From assembly GCA_019694685.1 (NCBI GenBank), contig JAIBBM010000020.1, forward strand, positions 1 through 64,000: a stretch of DNA of 64,000 nucleotides. The letters run 5' to 3'. The DNA is from Leptospirales bacterium. GTDB lineage: Bacteria; Spirochaetota; Leptospiria; Leptospirales; Leptonemataceae. The notes below the pieces were generated by a model. The model had not been told where the DNA came from. It saw only the letters and a list, made by a program, of their open reading frames with translations, and did no database searches. Made by a program: the position numbers and the translations under genes. Below, piece after piece: positions 56,545 through 64,000 of this stretch. Position 1 is the first letter of the stretch; each line of letters begins with the position of its first letter.

Positions 56545-57183
56545 CTACTTTGTGATCTCTGCGTAAGTATTCAAGCCGATTTGTTCTACTCGCGAATCCA
56601 GTCCTTTCAGCGGTTCATGCCGCGACTCGCCGTATTTGATCTCAAAATCGACACTGGAAAAACCAATGTGACGGCACATGAGTTCCAGTTCCGCTCGCGA
56701 AGCAAAGTGTTTGTGTTCAAATACGTCATAGGAATCATACACACCCTGCCCGTAAGAAGCCAGACGATTGTCTGAGAAGTGACGCATCAGTACACCCTCC
56801 AAACCTGGAAAAGACATGCGAAGGACGCCTCCGGGTGCAAGAACGCGATATGCTTCGACGAGAAAGAGAAGCTGCTGTTTTTGCTCCAAATGCTCAAAGA
56901 AATCCTCGGAAAATGCATATAAAAACCAACCATCTGCAAAAGGATGTTCCAGAGTCAAATTCGCGGACACTCTCACCGGATCTGCAATAAGAGATTCCGA
57001 GGGATAGAGATCTACATTCACCCAGCCGGACATGAGTCTTCCGCCGGACCCGTAGTGGATTTTCCTGCTTTCGACTTTCAGGATTCGTTTTTCCGCACTC
57101 ACTTTCCAGCGAGGCTTACGCGAGATCGTGTATCCCGCCGCATCAATGGCGCGAAGAATCAGACTTTTCAGTTTCCCAATCAT
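56545..57183 (-). CDS. SAM-dependent methyltransferase-like protein
   Basis: The ATG at 57181-57183 starts MIGKLKSLILRAIDAAGYTI; a longer frame to 57243 is inside the upstream gene. KIHYGSGGRLMSGWVNVDLYPS is motif I of a methyltransferase group found in glycan clusters, with FSEDFFEHLEQKQQLLFLVEAYRVLAPGGVLR next (read as EDFFEHLEQ and YRVLAPGGVLRMSFP). The 212-residue length fits. It lies 14 bases after the large membrane-protein gene. Confidence 0.8.
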   Translation of the reverse strand: MIGKLKSLILRAIDAAGYTISRKPRWKVSAEKRILKVESRKIHYGSGGRLMSGWVNVDLYPSESLIADPVRVSANLTLEHPFADGWFLYAFSEDFFEHLEQKQQLLFLVEAYRVLAPGGVLRMSFPGLEGVLMRHFSDNRLASYGQGVYDSYDVFEHKHFASRAELELMCRHIGFSSVDFEIKYGESRHEPLKGLDSRVEQIGLNTYAEITK

Positions 57184-57197
57184 ACATGTCCCTGGAG

Positions 57198-59108
57198 TCA
57201 ACGTTCCACTACCGGCCGAATCCCGCTTTCCCTGAGCAAGCAATCATGGCGTTTTTCCGGCATAACTCCCATTTTTGTTTTTGCAAAACCAAATAGAGTG
57301 TCCACGGGCATGTCCGTGACGAATGGCTTCTGTCTGGAAGTGAGATACAACATCGCATAACGTCCAAACCAGATTTCAGGCGATTCAATCCGGACCACAT
57401 GGCAACTCTTTACATCCTCATCAAATGTGTGAAAATCCCAGTTGTGGCTGGCTTTGATCTGAGGATCTGCGACCGGATAAGGATAAGCAAAATGGATGCC
57501 GCTTTTATGAGCTGCCGCGGGGATTCGTCCCGCGCCGGCCCACACATGGAGCGTAATAAAAATGACGGAAGCAGCATAGAACAGAGGGCGAGTCTTCTCA
57601 AATGCAGACCATGCAAGCAGCGACACAAAGAAAGGAGAAAAATAGCTCAATGCTTTTCCGGCCGCCCAGTAGGATTGCCGCAGAACCAGAAACAGAACTA
57701 TGCAGGCAGCAGCAGAAATAAAAACAGAAACGGCTACTGCCGGAATTGCAGTTGAATCCAAATTCTTCCGCCTGCGCTCGTAGAAGTGCGTCACGGAGTA
57801 TACGAACCCTGCAGAGAGCACGATGCAAAGGGCACTCAACACCAGGCGCGCTGTAAACTTCCAGATGCGAACGGCATGCTCCGTGGGCGTAACAAAATAA
57901 AAACCAAACAACCCGGAAACAAAATCAGAAATCCCGAAAAATATAGATTTCGCAGGCAACAATGAAAATATCTCTCGCGCACTCTTCTGCAGAAGAACCG
58001 GATCAAAGTCGATCAGATCGCGGCCCAGAAAGAAAGCCTGATAGATCTTCCACCAGTCAACAGCAGAAGTTTTCGAATACAGCAGTTGAGTCAGAATGAA
58101 TTGAATCGTTCCGTGAAAGAAAAGAAATCCAGCCGCAACTCCCATGGTTCCTCCCACTGCCGGAAGGATCAACGTGCGCGGATTGCGAAGCCAGAGAGCG
58201 GAGACAACTGCAGAGAGCGCAGAACATGCACCCACTACTACAAAAGCCTCCGGATAAAGATAAAGAGATCCCGCCGAAAATAGAGAGATCAGTATTGCCG
58301 TGCGCAGATTCAATTTTCGCATGCGAAGACGAAGAAGAAGAGCTGTCAGAGTCACAAGCACGCCCGTTGACGCAACCTGACTCCAGGCGTTGATATCCAG
58401 AGAATATTGTCCCCAGAAACCCAGTGAAAATGCAGCGCCGGCGATCATGCCGTAGATTGACTTCACGCGAAACAAATAGGAAAGAAAGAATGCGCAGGCA
58501 AAAGTAGAAAGCAAAACAAATGAAAGCAGAAAAGTATAGTGCAGATCCCAGAATTCTCCCGGAAGAAAGTGGGACACCACGCCGTAGAACATATGGATGG
58601 ACGGACGCACAAACATCTGGATCTGTCCCTGGACCAGCAACGGATCGGCCAGCTGATCGGCTAACGTTGCATGTTCAACGAAATCAAAAGAATACCTGGA
58701 ATAAGAAGAAGCAGATTCCAGATAGCCAAAGGTGTCCCAGCGATTTGCCTGGTAGACTGCAAATTGACTGCCTCCCGCAAGTCTCGGTGCAAGCAAGATC
58801 GCAGCGCATGCGATCCAGATTGCATGAAAAACAAATGATTTGCGAATCCTTCTAAAGAAACGGGCCGGCCTCCAGGAATACAATCTCAGAATGAAACCGC
58901 AGCCTGCCCACAGGCATAGAATCCAGAATATCACATTCGTGCTTAGCCCGTATATATAGGCGATCGTAGAAAAAGGAACGGCAGATGCAGCGCCCAGAAG
59001 CAGCGTCAGAAGGCGCGATTCTCTGGCAGACAGGCGAAGCCAGACGAAGGACATGCCTATCCCCGCAAAAAGAAAAATAAGAAAGCTAAAAAAGAGAATC
59101 TGATTCAT
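57198..59108 (-). CDS. Large multi-pass membrane protein of the glycan cluster
   Basis: The 636-residue protein has about twelve hydrophobic segments (FFSFLIFLFAGIGMSFVWL, VIFWILCLWAGCGFILRLY, YTFLLSFVLLSTFACAFFLSYL, LSALCIVLSAGFVYSVTHF) and a C-terminal soluble part of about 110 residues. Its length and shape resemble GT-C-type glycosyltransferases, and no Wzy or PMT motif is certain, although an Asp-rich first loop could be catalytic. It might polymerise or modify the glycan. Its stop and start overlap neighbours by a few bases. Confidence 0.65.
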   Translation of the reverse strand: MNQILFFSFLIFLFAGIGMSFVWLRLSARESRLLTLLLGAASAVPFSTIAYIYGLSTNVIFWILCLWAGCGFILRLYSWRPARFFRRIRKSFVFHAIWIACAAILLAPRLAGGSQFAVYQANRWDTFGYLESASSYSRYSFDFVEHATLADQLADPLLVQGQIQMFVRPSIHMFYGVVSHFLPGEFWDLHYTFLLSFVLLSTFACAFFLSYLFRVKSIYGMIAGAAFSLGFWGQYSLDINAWSQVASTGVLVTLTALLLRLRMRKLNLRTAILISLFSAGSLYLYPEAFVVVGACSALSAVVSALWLRNPRTLILPAVGGTMGVAAGFLFFHGTIQFILTQLLYSKTSAVDWWKIYQAFFLGRDLIDFDPVLLQKSAREIFSLLPAKSIFFGISDFVSGLFGFYFVTPTEHAVRIWKFTARLVLSALCIVLSAGFVYSVTHFYERRRKNLDSTAIPAVAVSVFISAAACIVLFLVLRQSYWAAGKALSYFSPFFVSLLAWSAFEKTRPLFYAASVIFITLHVWAGAGRIPAAAHKSGIHFAYPYPVADPQIKASHNWDFHTFDEDVKSCHVVRIESPEIWFGRYAMLYLTSRQKPFVTDMPVDTLFGFAKTKMGVMPEKRHDCLLRESGIRPVVER

Positions 59109-59578
59109 TGTTCTCTGGGCTCAGAACCCCGGCGAAAGATGGCCCGGCGCATCACAACGTATGTGAACACAAGCGTAATCAACACGGATGCGCAAACACC
59201 CAGATATACATTCCCGCCCATTACAAGAATTCCGTTGGTCACAACCCAGGTAATTGCGTAGTTTACGGCGATCAAGGCAAGGTATTTACCAAGCTGCAGG
59301 TGCGCCGTATCCAGAGAATCATCTCTGTGCACAAAGAACTTGTTGCAAAGAAAATGATACGCAGTCGAAACAAAGTATGCTGTCCCGACGGACAGGTTGC
59401 TGCTCTGCCCCATCATGTCATGAAGCAGATACAACAGTCCAAAGTAAATGACGGCCGTACTTCCGCCTGCGAAGAGGAAACGCAGTTTGGTATTATGGAA
59501 GGCGCGAAGCAATATGTCTTTCAAATTCCTCAATCCCGGAAACAGAACCAATTTCGAAAAAGCGCTGTTTGACTTCAT
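59105..59578 (-). CDS. GtrA-family membrane protein
   Basis: The protein has four hydrophobic segments (LRFLFAGGSTAVIYFGLLYLL, VGTAYFVSTAYHFLCNKFFV, YLALIAVNYAITWVVTNGILV, VCASVLITLVFTYVVMRRAIF), the GtrA layout, and HFLCNKFFVHRD is typical. GtrA proteins flip or help transfer polyprenyl-linked sugars. The ATG at 59578 overlaps the upstream gene by 86 bases; TTG codons at 59524 or 59512, just above its stop, are credible alternatives. It overlaps the large membrane-protein gene by 4 bases. Confidence 0.85.
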   Translation of the reverse strand: MKSNSAFSKLVLFPGLRNLKDILLRAFHNTKLRFLFAGGSTAVIYFGLLYLLHDMMGQSSNLSVGTAYFVSTAYHFLCNKFFVHRDDSLDTAHLQLGKYLALIAVNYAITWVVTNGILVMGGNVYLGVCASVLITLVFTYVVMRRAIFRRGSEPREQ

Positions 59579-60212
59579 AACCCAGAAGCGCACCTTCTGA
59601 AAGAACGTGTCCGTACAGCTCCGCCAGGTCAAACACAGAGCGCTCGCTGAATGGTGCAAAAACGCCGGCGTGCAAAATACCAAGCCCCCAGTCGATGTAG
59701 TTCATCTCCGGATGATCTTGCTTTTTATCATAAACGATGATTCTGCCGCCGCGAAACACAACATTGCTCCGATCAAACAAGCCTTCATTGCGAAATACAG
59801 TCATGAGAGCCTGGGGCCGATGCGAAGCAGATGATTGCGTGTCAAAAAATTCAACAATCGGACGATAGTCGGCATCGAGGTAGGAATCGCCGTAAATGAC
59901 AATGAATCGATCTCCAAGAAGAGGAAGTGCACGTTTGAGCGCGCCGCCAGTCCCCAGAAGTGTTTCTCCGTCGTGACTGTATTGAACAGAGACACCAAAA
60001 GCGGAACCATCTCCAACGTGATCCTCGATCATTTCCCCTTTGTAGCCTGTGCACAGCACGACGCGGCTTAGATTCATGCCGGCAAGCAGTTCAAGCTGGT
60101 AATCTACAAACGGACGTCCGCGAATCGGGATCAGTGCTTTTGGAATTTTGTCCGTAATTGGGCGAATGCGAGTGGCCAGACCGCCAGCAAGAATGGCAAC
60201 CGAAGGGGTCAC
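59493..60212 (-). CDS. hddC: Sugar-phosphate nucleotidyltransferase (HddC-like)
   Basis: The 239-residue protein shows VAILAGGLATRIRPITDKIPKALIPI, GEMIEDHVGDGSAFGVSVQY, LLGTGGALKRAL and DSYLDADYRPIVEF, a NTP_transferase fold. The neighbouring HddA-like kinase suggests it makes GDP-D-glycero-alpha-D-manno-heptose from the heptose 1-phosphate, but a related mannose-1-phosphate enzyme cannot be excluded. The start is GTG, overlapping the kinase stop as GTGA. Confidence 0.82.
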   Translation of the reverse strand: MTPSVAILAGGLATRIRPITDKIPKALIPIRGRPFVDYQLELLAGMNLSRVVLCTGYKGEMIEDHVGDGSAFGVSVQYSHDGETLLGTGGALKRALPLLGDRFIVIYGDSYLDADYRPIVEFFDTQSSASHRPQALMTVFRNEGLFDRSNVVFRGGRIIVYDKKQDHPEMNYIDWGLGILHAGVFAPFSERSVFDLAELYGHVLSEGALLGYEVKQRFFEIGSVSGIEEFERHIASRLP

Positions 60213-61189
60213 GAAATAACTACCTTCGTTCCTTCAAAATCAAAACGGAAGCGCACTTCCACAAGCCCGAGACTCATCATCGCATGACGGAGTTTAGTTT
60301 TGTTTTCAGTGTAGAACATGAGAAACCCGCCGCCGCCCGCGCCGATCAGCTTACCGCCAAGTGCACCGTTCTGCATGGCGAAGTCATACCACTCATTGAT
60401 CTTCTGATTGCTCATGCCGCTTGATCGTTTCTTTTTTTCCTGCCAGTGTACGTCCATGAGGCGTGCGAACTCGTGCAGGTTGCCTGTCTCAAGCGCAGTC
60501 TTGCTCTGCTTTCCAATGTCTTTTATGAAATGCAGATTCTGAATCATATCCGCATTGTTCTGTTTGCTCTTGTCGTCCTGCTCCTTGAGAATCGAAGAAG
60601 CAGACCTGGAATAACCGGTAAAGAAAAGAAGTAAATTATCTTCAAGATCAAGTCGCGTCTCTTCCGAAAGATCCAGCGCCGATGCCTTTACGGAATGATC
60701 CTTGCGAAATTCAAAACAGGTGATGCCGCCGTAAGCGGCAATGTACTGGTCCTGCTTTCCGATCGGCTCTTTGAGTCGGTCGATCTCCACGTGACAGGCC
60801 TGTTCGGCGAGTTCGTGTGTTGTAATGATGTTCTTGTTGTAGGTGTGCAGAGTCTTCAGAAGCGCCGTCGTGAAGCTTCCGGAGGAACCCAGTCCCGTGC
60901 CGGCCGGTATGTCTGCCATACTCGTAAGCTCTATGTTCGTGCGCTTGATGTCTAGAAGCTTGAGACATTCGCGGATGATCGGATGCTCGATCTGGTCTGC
61001 TGAGGATACTCGTTCCAGCTTTGAGTACTTCACAATGATTTCATCAATGAAAGTCTCGTGAAGAGTGATGTAGACGTAGCGGTCAATCGCGGCGGCAATC
61101 AGAAAGCCGCCGTGGTCCAGATAGTAAGAAGCGAGGTCTGTTCCTCCTCCTCCGAGTGAAATCCGCAACGGGCTGCGAACAATGATCAT
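60209..61189 (-). CDS. hddA: GHMP kinase, D-glycero-alpha-D-manno-heptose 7-phosphate kinase-like
   Basis: The 326-residue protein begins IIVRSPLRISLGGGGTDLASYY, a pattern specific to the HddA branch, with the GHMP ATP-motif IPAGTGLGSSGSFTTALL and a C-terminal GALGGKLIGAGGGGFLMFY. It should phosphorylate the C1 hydroxyl of heptose 7-phosphate. GmhA and GmhB are not in the window. ATGA overlaps link it to the oxidoreductase upstream. Confidence 0.87.
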   Translation of the reverse strand: MIIVRSPLRISLGGGGTDLASYYLDHGGFLIAAAIDRYVYITLHETFIDEIIVKYSKLERVSSADQIEHPIIRECLKLLDIKRTNIELTSMADIPAGTGLGSSGSFTTALLKTLHTYNKNIITTHELAEQACHVEIDRLKEPIGKQDQYIAAYGGITCFEFRKDHSVKASALDLSEETRLDLEDNLLLFFTGYSRSASSILKEQDDKSKQNNADMIQNLHFIKDIGKQSKTALETGNLHEFARLMDVHWQEKKKRSSGMSNQKINEWYDFAMQNGALGGKLIGAGGGGFLMFYTENKTKLRHAMMSLGLVEVRFRFDFEGTKVVIS

Positions 61190-62172
61190 GATTTTCTCCG
61201 ATAGATTGTATCTACGATTTCAAGTGCTGCAAGCGCATCGTGCAGCGAGCCCAACAGAGGTTCGCCCTTTTCAATCGACGCCTTGAAGTTTTTCCATTCG
61301 CGCTTCCACGACAGATCCGCGCCAGGAAACTCATAGATGAGAGAATCGGGCGGCCCCATCTCCGGCTTCATAGGATAAAATGCGATGCGCTCAAGACCGT
61401 AACTGCCTCCGAGACCTTCGATATGAAGCTTTGCACGCTTGGCATAAATTTCAAATGAGAACAGATTCTTCCATTCTGTCCAGCTGACGTGAAGCTGCGC
61501 CACCTGCCCTTTTTCTGTTTCAAGAAGCATGAACGCATTGTCGTCGACTTTCATGTCCCAGAAGAAAGTGCGCGCAATCCCTTGCACCCGCGGAAGATCC
61601 CCCAGGAACCAGCGCGAAAGGTCAATCAAATGCATCCCTTGATCGAGCAGCTCGCCGCCGCCTGAAATCTCGGGATCAGCACGCCATTCCCGATCATAGC
61701 CAGGCCGGCCGCCGTGACCATAGCGACCCCGCACAAACATCAATTCGCCGCAATCGTTTGACTCAAGAAGCTCCTTTGCCTTGAGCATCGCAGGATGAAA
61801 ACGATGATTGAATCCGCATTTCGCGCGTACTCTTTTCTCTTGAGGAAGTGACTCAAGCAGCGCAACAACAGGGCGAAGCTCCTGGGCATTGCGCGCGGCA
61901 GGTTTTTCCACAAGGAGATGCTTTCCCGCAGAAATGACCTCGCGCGAAATCTCGGCCAGGGCCGAGTGAACGGCGCTTACAATCACAGCATCAACGTCCG
62001 CCCGCGCAGCGAGCTGTGCCGCACTCGGCGAAGCTTCACACTTGAAGTCTGCGCAAAACTTTTCGAGTACTGTCGCGTTCGTATCGTATGCAGCAACAAT
62101 CCGGTCATCCGCATCGACGGACGCGGCTCGCTTGCGTCCAATGAGACCGCAGCCAACAATGCCGATCTTCAT
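61186..62172 (-). CDS. Gfo/Idh/MocA-family oxidoreductase
   Basis: The 328-residue protein has IGIVGCGLIGRKRAASV at the N-terminus (NAD-binding), SVHSALAEISREVISAGKHLLVEKPAARNAQEL read as GKHLLVEKPAARN, the EKP motif with the active-site Lys, and GGELLDQGMHLIDLSRWFLG. It probably oxidises or epimerises a nucleotide sugar in the pathway. The ATG overlaps the SDR stop at 62169 by 4 bases. Confidence 0.9.
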   Translation of the reverse strand: MKIGIVGCGLIGRKRAASVDADDRIVAAYDTNATVLEKFCADFKCEASPSAAQLAARADVDAVIVSAVHSALAEISREVISAGKHLLVEKPAARNAQELRPVVALLESLPQEKRVRAKCGFNHRFHPAMLKAKELLESNDCGELMFVRGRYGHGGRPGYDREWRADPEISGGGELLDQGMHLIDLSRWFLGDLPRVQGIARTFFWDMKVDDNAFMLLETEKGQVAQLHVSWTEWKNLFSFEIYAKRAKLHIEGLGGSYGLERIAFYPMKPEMGPPDSLIYEFPGADLSWKREWKNFKASIEKGEPLLGSLHDALAALEIVDTIYRRKS

Positions 62173-63038
62173 TTTGAATCGTCCCAGTCAAATCCGCGCT
62201 CTTTTGCCGTGATGCGGCGCAGCATGTAAACGTCCGATTTCGCAAGCAGCTCCGCGCGCCCTGGAAGATTCTTCCAGTCGTCCCATACAGCGCTGATCAA
62301 GCGGCCGTTGATCGACCTGGCTTCCTGTCCGGCCAGAAAGACGCAGAGCTCTGCTGCGTTCTGAAGCGAAGAACCGCCGCTGTCCCGTTGTTTGATGGAT
62401 GCCTCGAAAAACTGTCTGCCGGTCTTTTCGGGTCCGGCCTGCAGCACTTCGTCTAGCAGTCTAGTATTGAGCGCACCTGGCGCAACTGCGTTGACAGTGA
62501 TCCCGAATTCTCCCGCTTCCAGTGCAAGCGTCTCCGTCAGGCGGACCACTGCGGCCTTGGCCGCCGCATAACAACTAAAAGATGGCATTCCCTTCGTAGC
62601 GCCGCCGCCCGAGAGGTTGATGATCCGCCCGGCGCGATTCTTCTTGAAATGATCCAGCAGCAGACGGCACGGAATGAGAGTCCCATAGAAGTTTACATCA
62701 AACGCATACTTCCACTCCGCGAGATCCGTCTCTTCGAGCGGCCCGATTGGTCCGTATACGCCTGCGTTGTTTACCAGAGTATCGATCCGGCCGAACTCTG
62801 CGATGGCTGACTCCACCACTCTCTTCATGGCAGATTCATCCGTCACATCCGCTGCATGGTGGACGATTCGGCCCGGCCTGGAACGCGAAGCGAGACTCTG
62901 CGATGCTTTCGCAATTCCATCCAGGCTGCGCGCTGTGATGACAACGTTCGCTCCCGCATCGGCGAAGGCCTCCGCGATCGCGTATCCAAGACCCTGGCTT
63001 GCGCCTGTGATGATTGCAGTAGTATGAGCCAGTTTCAA
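62169..63038 (-). CDS. Short-chain dehydrogenase/reductase
   Basis: The start is the TTG at 63036-63038, behind GAGGGGGG and overlapping the dehydrogenase stop as TTGA; no ATG matches the fold. TAIITGASQGLGYAIAEAF holds the cofactor site, DTLVNNAGVYGPIG the NNAG motif, and the catalytic Tyr-x-x-x-Lys is YAAAKAA. The 289 residues suit a sugar or acyl reductase of the glycan pathway; the substrate is unknown. Confidence 0.88.
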   Translation of the reverse strand: MKLAHTTAIITGASQGLGYAIAEAFADAGANVVITARSLDGIAKASQSLASRSRPGRIVHHAADVTDESAMKRVVESAIAEFGRIDTLVNNAGVYGPIGPLEETDLAEWKYAFDVNFYGTLIPCRLLLDHFKKNRAGRIINLSGGGATKGMPSFSCYAAAKAAVVRLTETLALEAGEFGITVNAVAPGALNTRLLDEVLQAGPEKTGRQFFEASIKQRDSGGSSLQNAAELCVFLAGQEARSINGRLISAVWDDWKNLPGRAELLAKSDVYMLRRITAKERGFDWDDSK

Positions 63039-64000
63039 AATGCCCCCCTCGATCGACCGATGGAAAAATACCGTGCATTTCCGCCTGAAAACCATCCCTT
63101 CCATACACCCGCAGGATCGACAATGGCCGGAGACTTCTCAGGCGGAATGGATTGCAGAGTCATTTCTTTGAACTCAGGCCAGGCAGTAAGAAGAATCAAC
63201 GCATCCGCATCGCGCATTGCTTCTGCGGCGCTTTGCTTGAGGTCTATGAATGCGTGCGAATCAGGAAGATGCTTCACCGCTGGATCATAAGCGCACACAC
63301 GCCATCCGTCTTCGCGCAGTCTCGCGCATATCTCCAGAGGCAGAGATCGGCGCAGAGTGTCCGTGCAGGGCTTGTATGTCAGACCCAGAACGCATACTCT
63401 CGCTGCTCCTGAATCACGCAGCGGTTTGAGAGCGCGAACAGGCCAGAACTTGTGCTCTTCGTTAGCAGCAAGAATCGACGGAACCACCTTCAAACCCAGT
63501 CTCTTCTCTTTCGAAATGCGCCCGAGGAAGGAAGCATCCCGCGCCAGAGTCCCGCCTGAGAAAGCGGGGCCCGGGGACAGATAGGCGCCCTTGCCGATTC
63601 TTACGTCTGCTTTGAGGCAGCGCTCGACTTCGGATGCATCTGCGCCCGTGCGTTCACAAATCGCAGCGATCTCGTTGGCGTAGACAACAGAAAGCGCAAG
63701 AAAGCCGTTGAGGGCATGCTTACTCATTTCCGCTGATTCTGGAGAAACGTGAATCACATTCGCAGTGTAATGCGAAAGAACCTGCGTCAGCACTTCGCGC
63801 GCGGAATCTGAATCTGTACCGACCACGTATCGGTCCGCGCGTACAAAGCATTCAATTGCAGCTCCCAGACGCAGATTTTCAGGGATGCAGGCAAAATGCA
63901 GATTCTTCTTCGCATCTGAAGCTTCCTTCATCATGCGTCTGACCGTTCCAACCGGAAGCTGGGATGAGACTGCGACCACAGCACCGCTGCGTGCAAAGCC
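63035..64000 (-). CDS. UDP-glucose/GDP-mannose dehydrogenase-like protein, 5' end beyond the window
   Basis: The frame is open to the right edge, so the N-terminal NAD-binding part is missing. Visible motifs are VVAVSSQLPVGTVRRMMKE, PENLRLGAAIECF, SAEMSKHALNGFLALSVVYANEI, and the C-terminal VCVLGLTYKPCTDTLRRSLPLEI, as in UDP-glucose/GDP-mannose dehydrogenases. The active-site Cys motif GGSC is replaced by FSGGTLARD, so the usual two-step oxidation to a uronic acid is doubtful. It heads the overlap-linked run of glycan genes in this window. Confidence 0.85.
   Translation of the reverse strand, partial: GFARSGAVVAVSSQLPVGTVRRMMKEASDAKKNLHFACIPENLRLGAAIECFVRADRYVVGTDSDSAREVLTQVLSHYTANVIHVSPESAEMSKHALNGFLALSVVYANEIAAICERTGADASEVERCLKADVRIGKGAYLSPGPAFSGGTLARDASFLGRISKEKRLGLKVVPSILAANEEHKFWPVRALKPLRDSGAARVCVLGLTYKPCTDTLRRSLPLEICARLREDGWRVCAYDPAVKHLPDSHAFIDLKQSAAEAMRDADALILLTAWPEFKEMTLQSIPPEKSPAIVDPAGVWKGWFSGGNARYFSIGRSRGAF

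Overview
The window reads as chromosomal DNA from a spirochaete of the order Leptospirales, with a base composition near 50% GC, richer than most Leptospira and closer to Leptonema- or Turneriella-like relatives. The evidence is indirect. It includes a metY-metX-metW cluster, a lexA gene with a TTTG-N5-CAAA operator (the Leptospira-type SOS box), many spirochaete-style lipoprotein signal sequences, FecR-domain proteins next to an ECF sigma factor, RsbU-type phosphatases and a long surface-polysaccharide operon. No rRNA, tRNA, insertion sequence, phage gene or CRISPR array was seen. Genes are densely packed, often with 4-bp stop/start overlaps, and GTG, TTG and probably CTG starts are common.

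Layout. 1-10061 (all minus strand): an exported LOG-family phosphoribohydrolase, an organophosphate antiporter, DeoC, a full aldehyde dehydrogenase, a half-length aldehyde dehydrogenase, two lamin-tail-domain lipoproteins (one with a pseudo-phospholipase D fold) and an outer-membrane beta-barrel cut by the left edge. The spacing allows one long operon. Together the genes suggest a route for scavenging extracellular nucleotides or DNA, in which sugar phosphate is released outside the cytoplasm, imported, split by DeoC and its acetaldehyde oxidised. 10143-17046: plsX, a small lipoprotein, a tandem array of about 116-bp hairpin repeats, a DUF4139 protein, a DUF2804 protein, coaE, a SPOR protein and an unknown. 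17082-25755: ppk1, rlpA, a DTW-domain tRNA modification enzyme, hemH, an acyl-CoA dehydrogenase with a long N-terminal extension, a VOC protein and an OmpA-family protein.

25766-34148 (minus strand): metW, metX and metY preceded by a cyclase-like membrane protein and exbD/exbB, then a Bfd-like ferredoxin, then two FecR-domain proteins and their likely ECF sigma factor. 34207-44493 (mostly plus strand): a possible envelope protein, fabG (minus), cutA, argJ, a pseudo-phosphatase and active-phosphatase RsbU pair, a DUF2400 glycosylase-like protein, and a BshB1/BshC-like pair that suggests bacillithiol synthesis. 44436-50217: a zinc-ribbon protein, pyrD, lexA, an AI-2E-type permease, a DUF5777 gene fragment, murI and lysC.

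50343-64000: a surface-glycan cluster. Apart from one methyltransferase at the start it is on the minus strand and nearly every junction overlaps. It holds a nucleotide-sugar dehydrogenase (cut by the right edge), SDR, Gfo/Idh oxidoreductase, HddA-like heptose-7-phosphate kinase, HddC-like nucleotidyltransferase, GtrA-like flippase, a large membrane protein, methyltransferases, four glycosyltransferases and a sugar epimerase. It probably builds part of an LPS O-antigen or similar polysaccharide.
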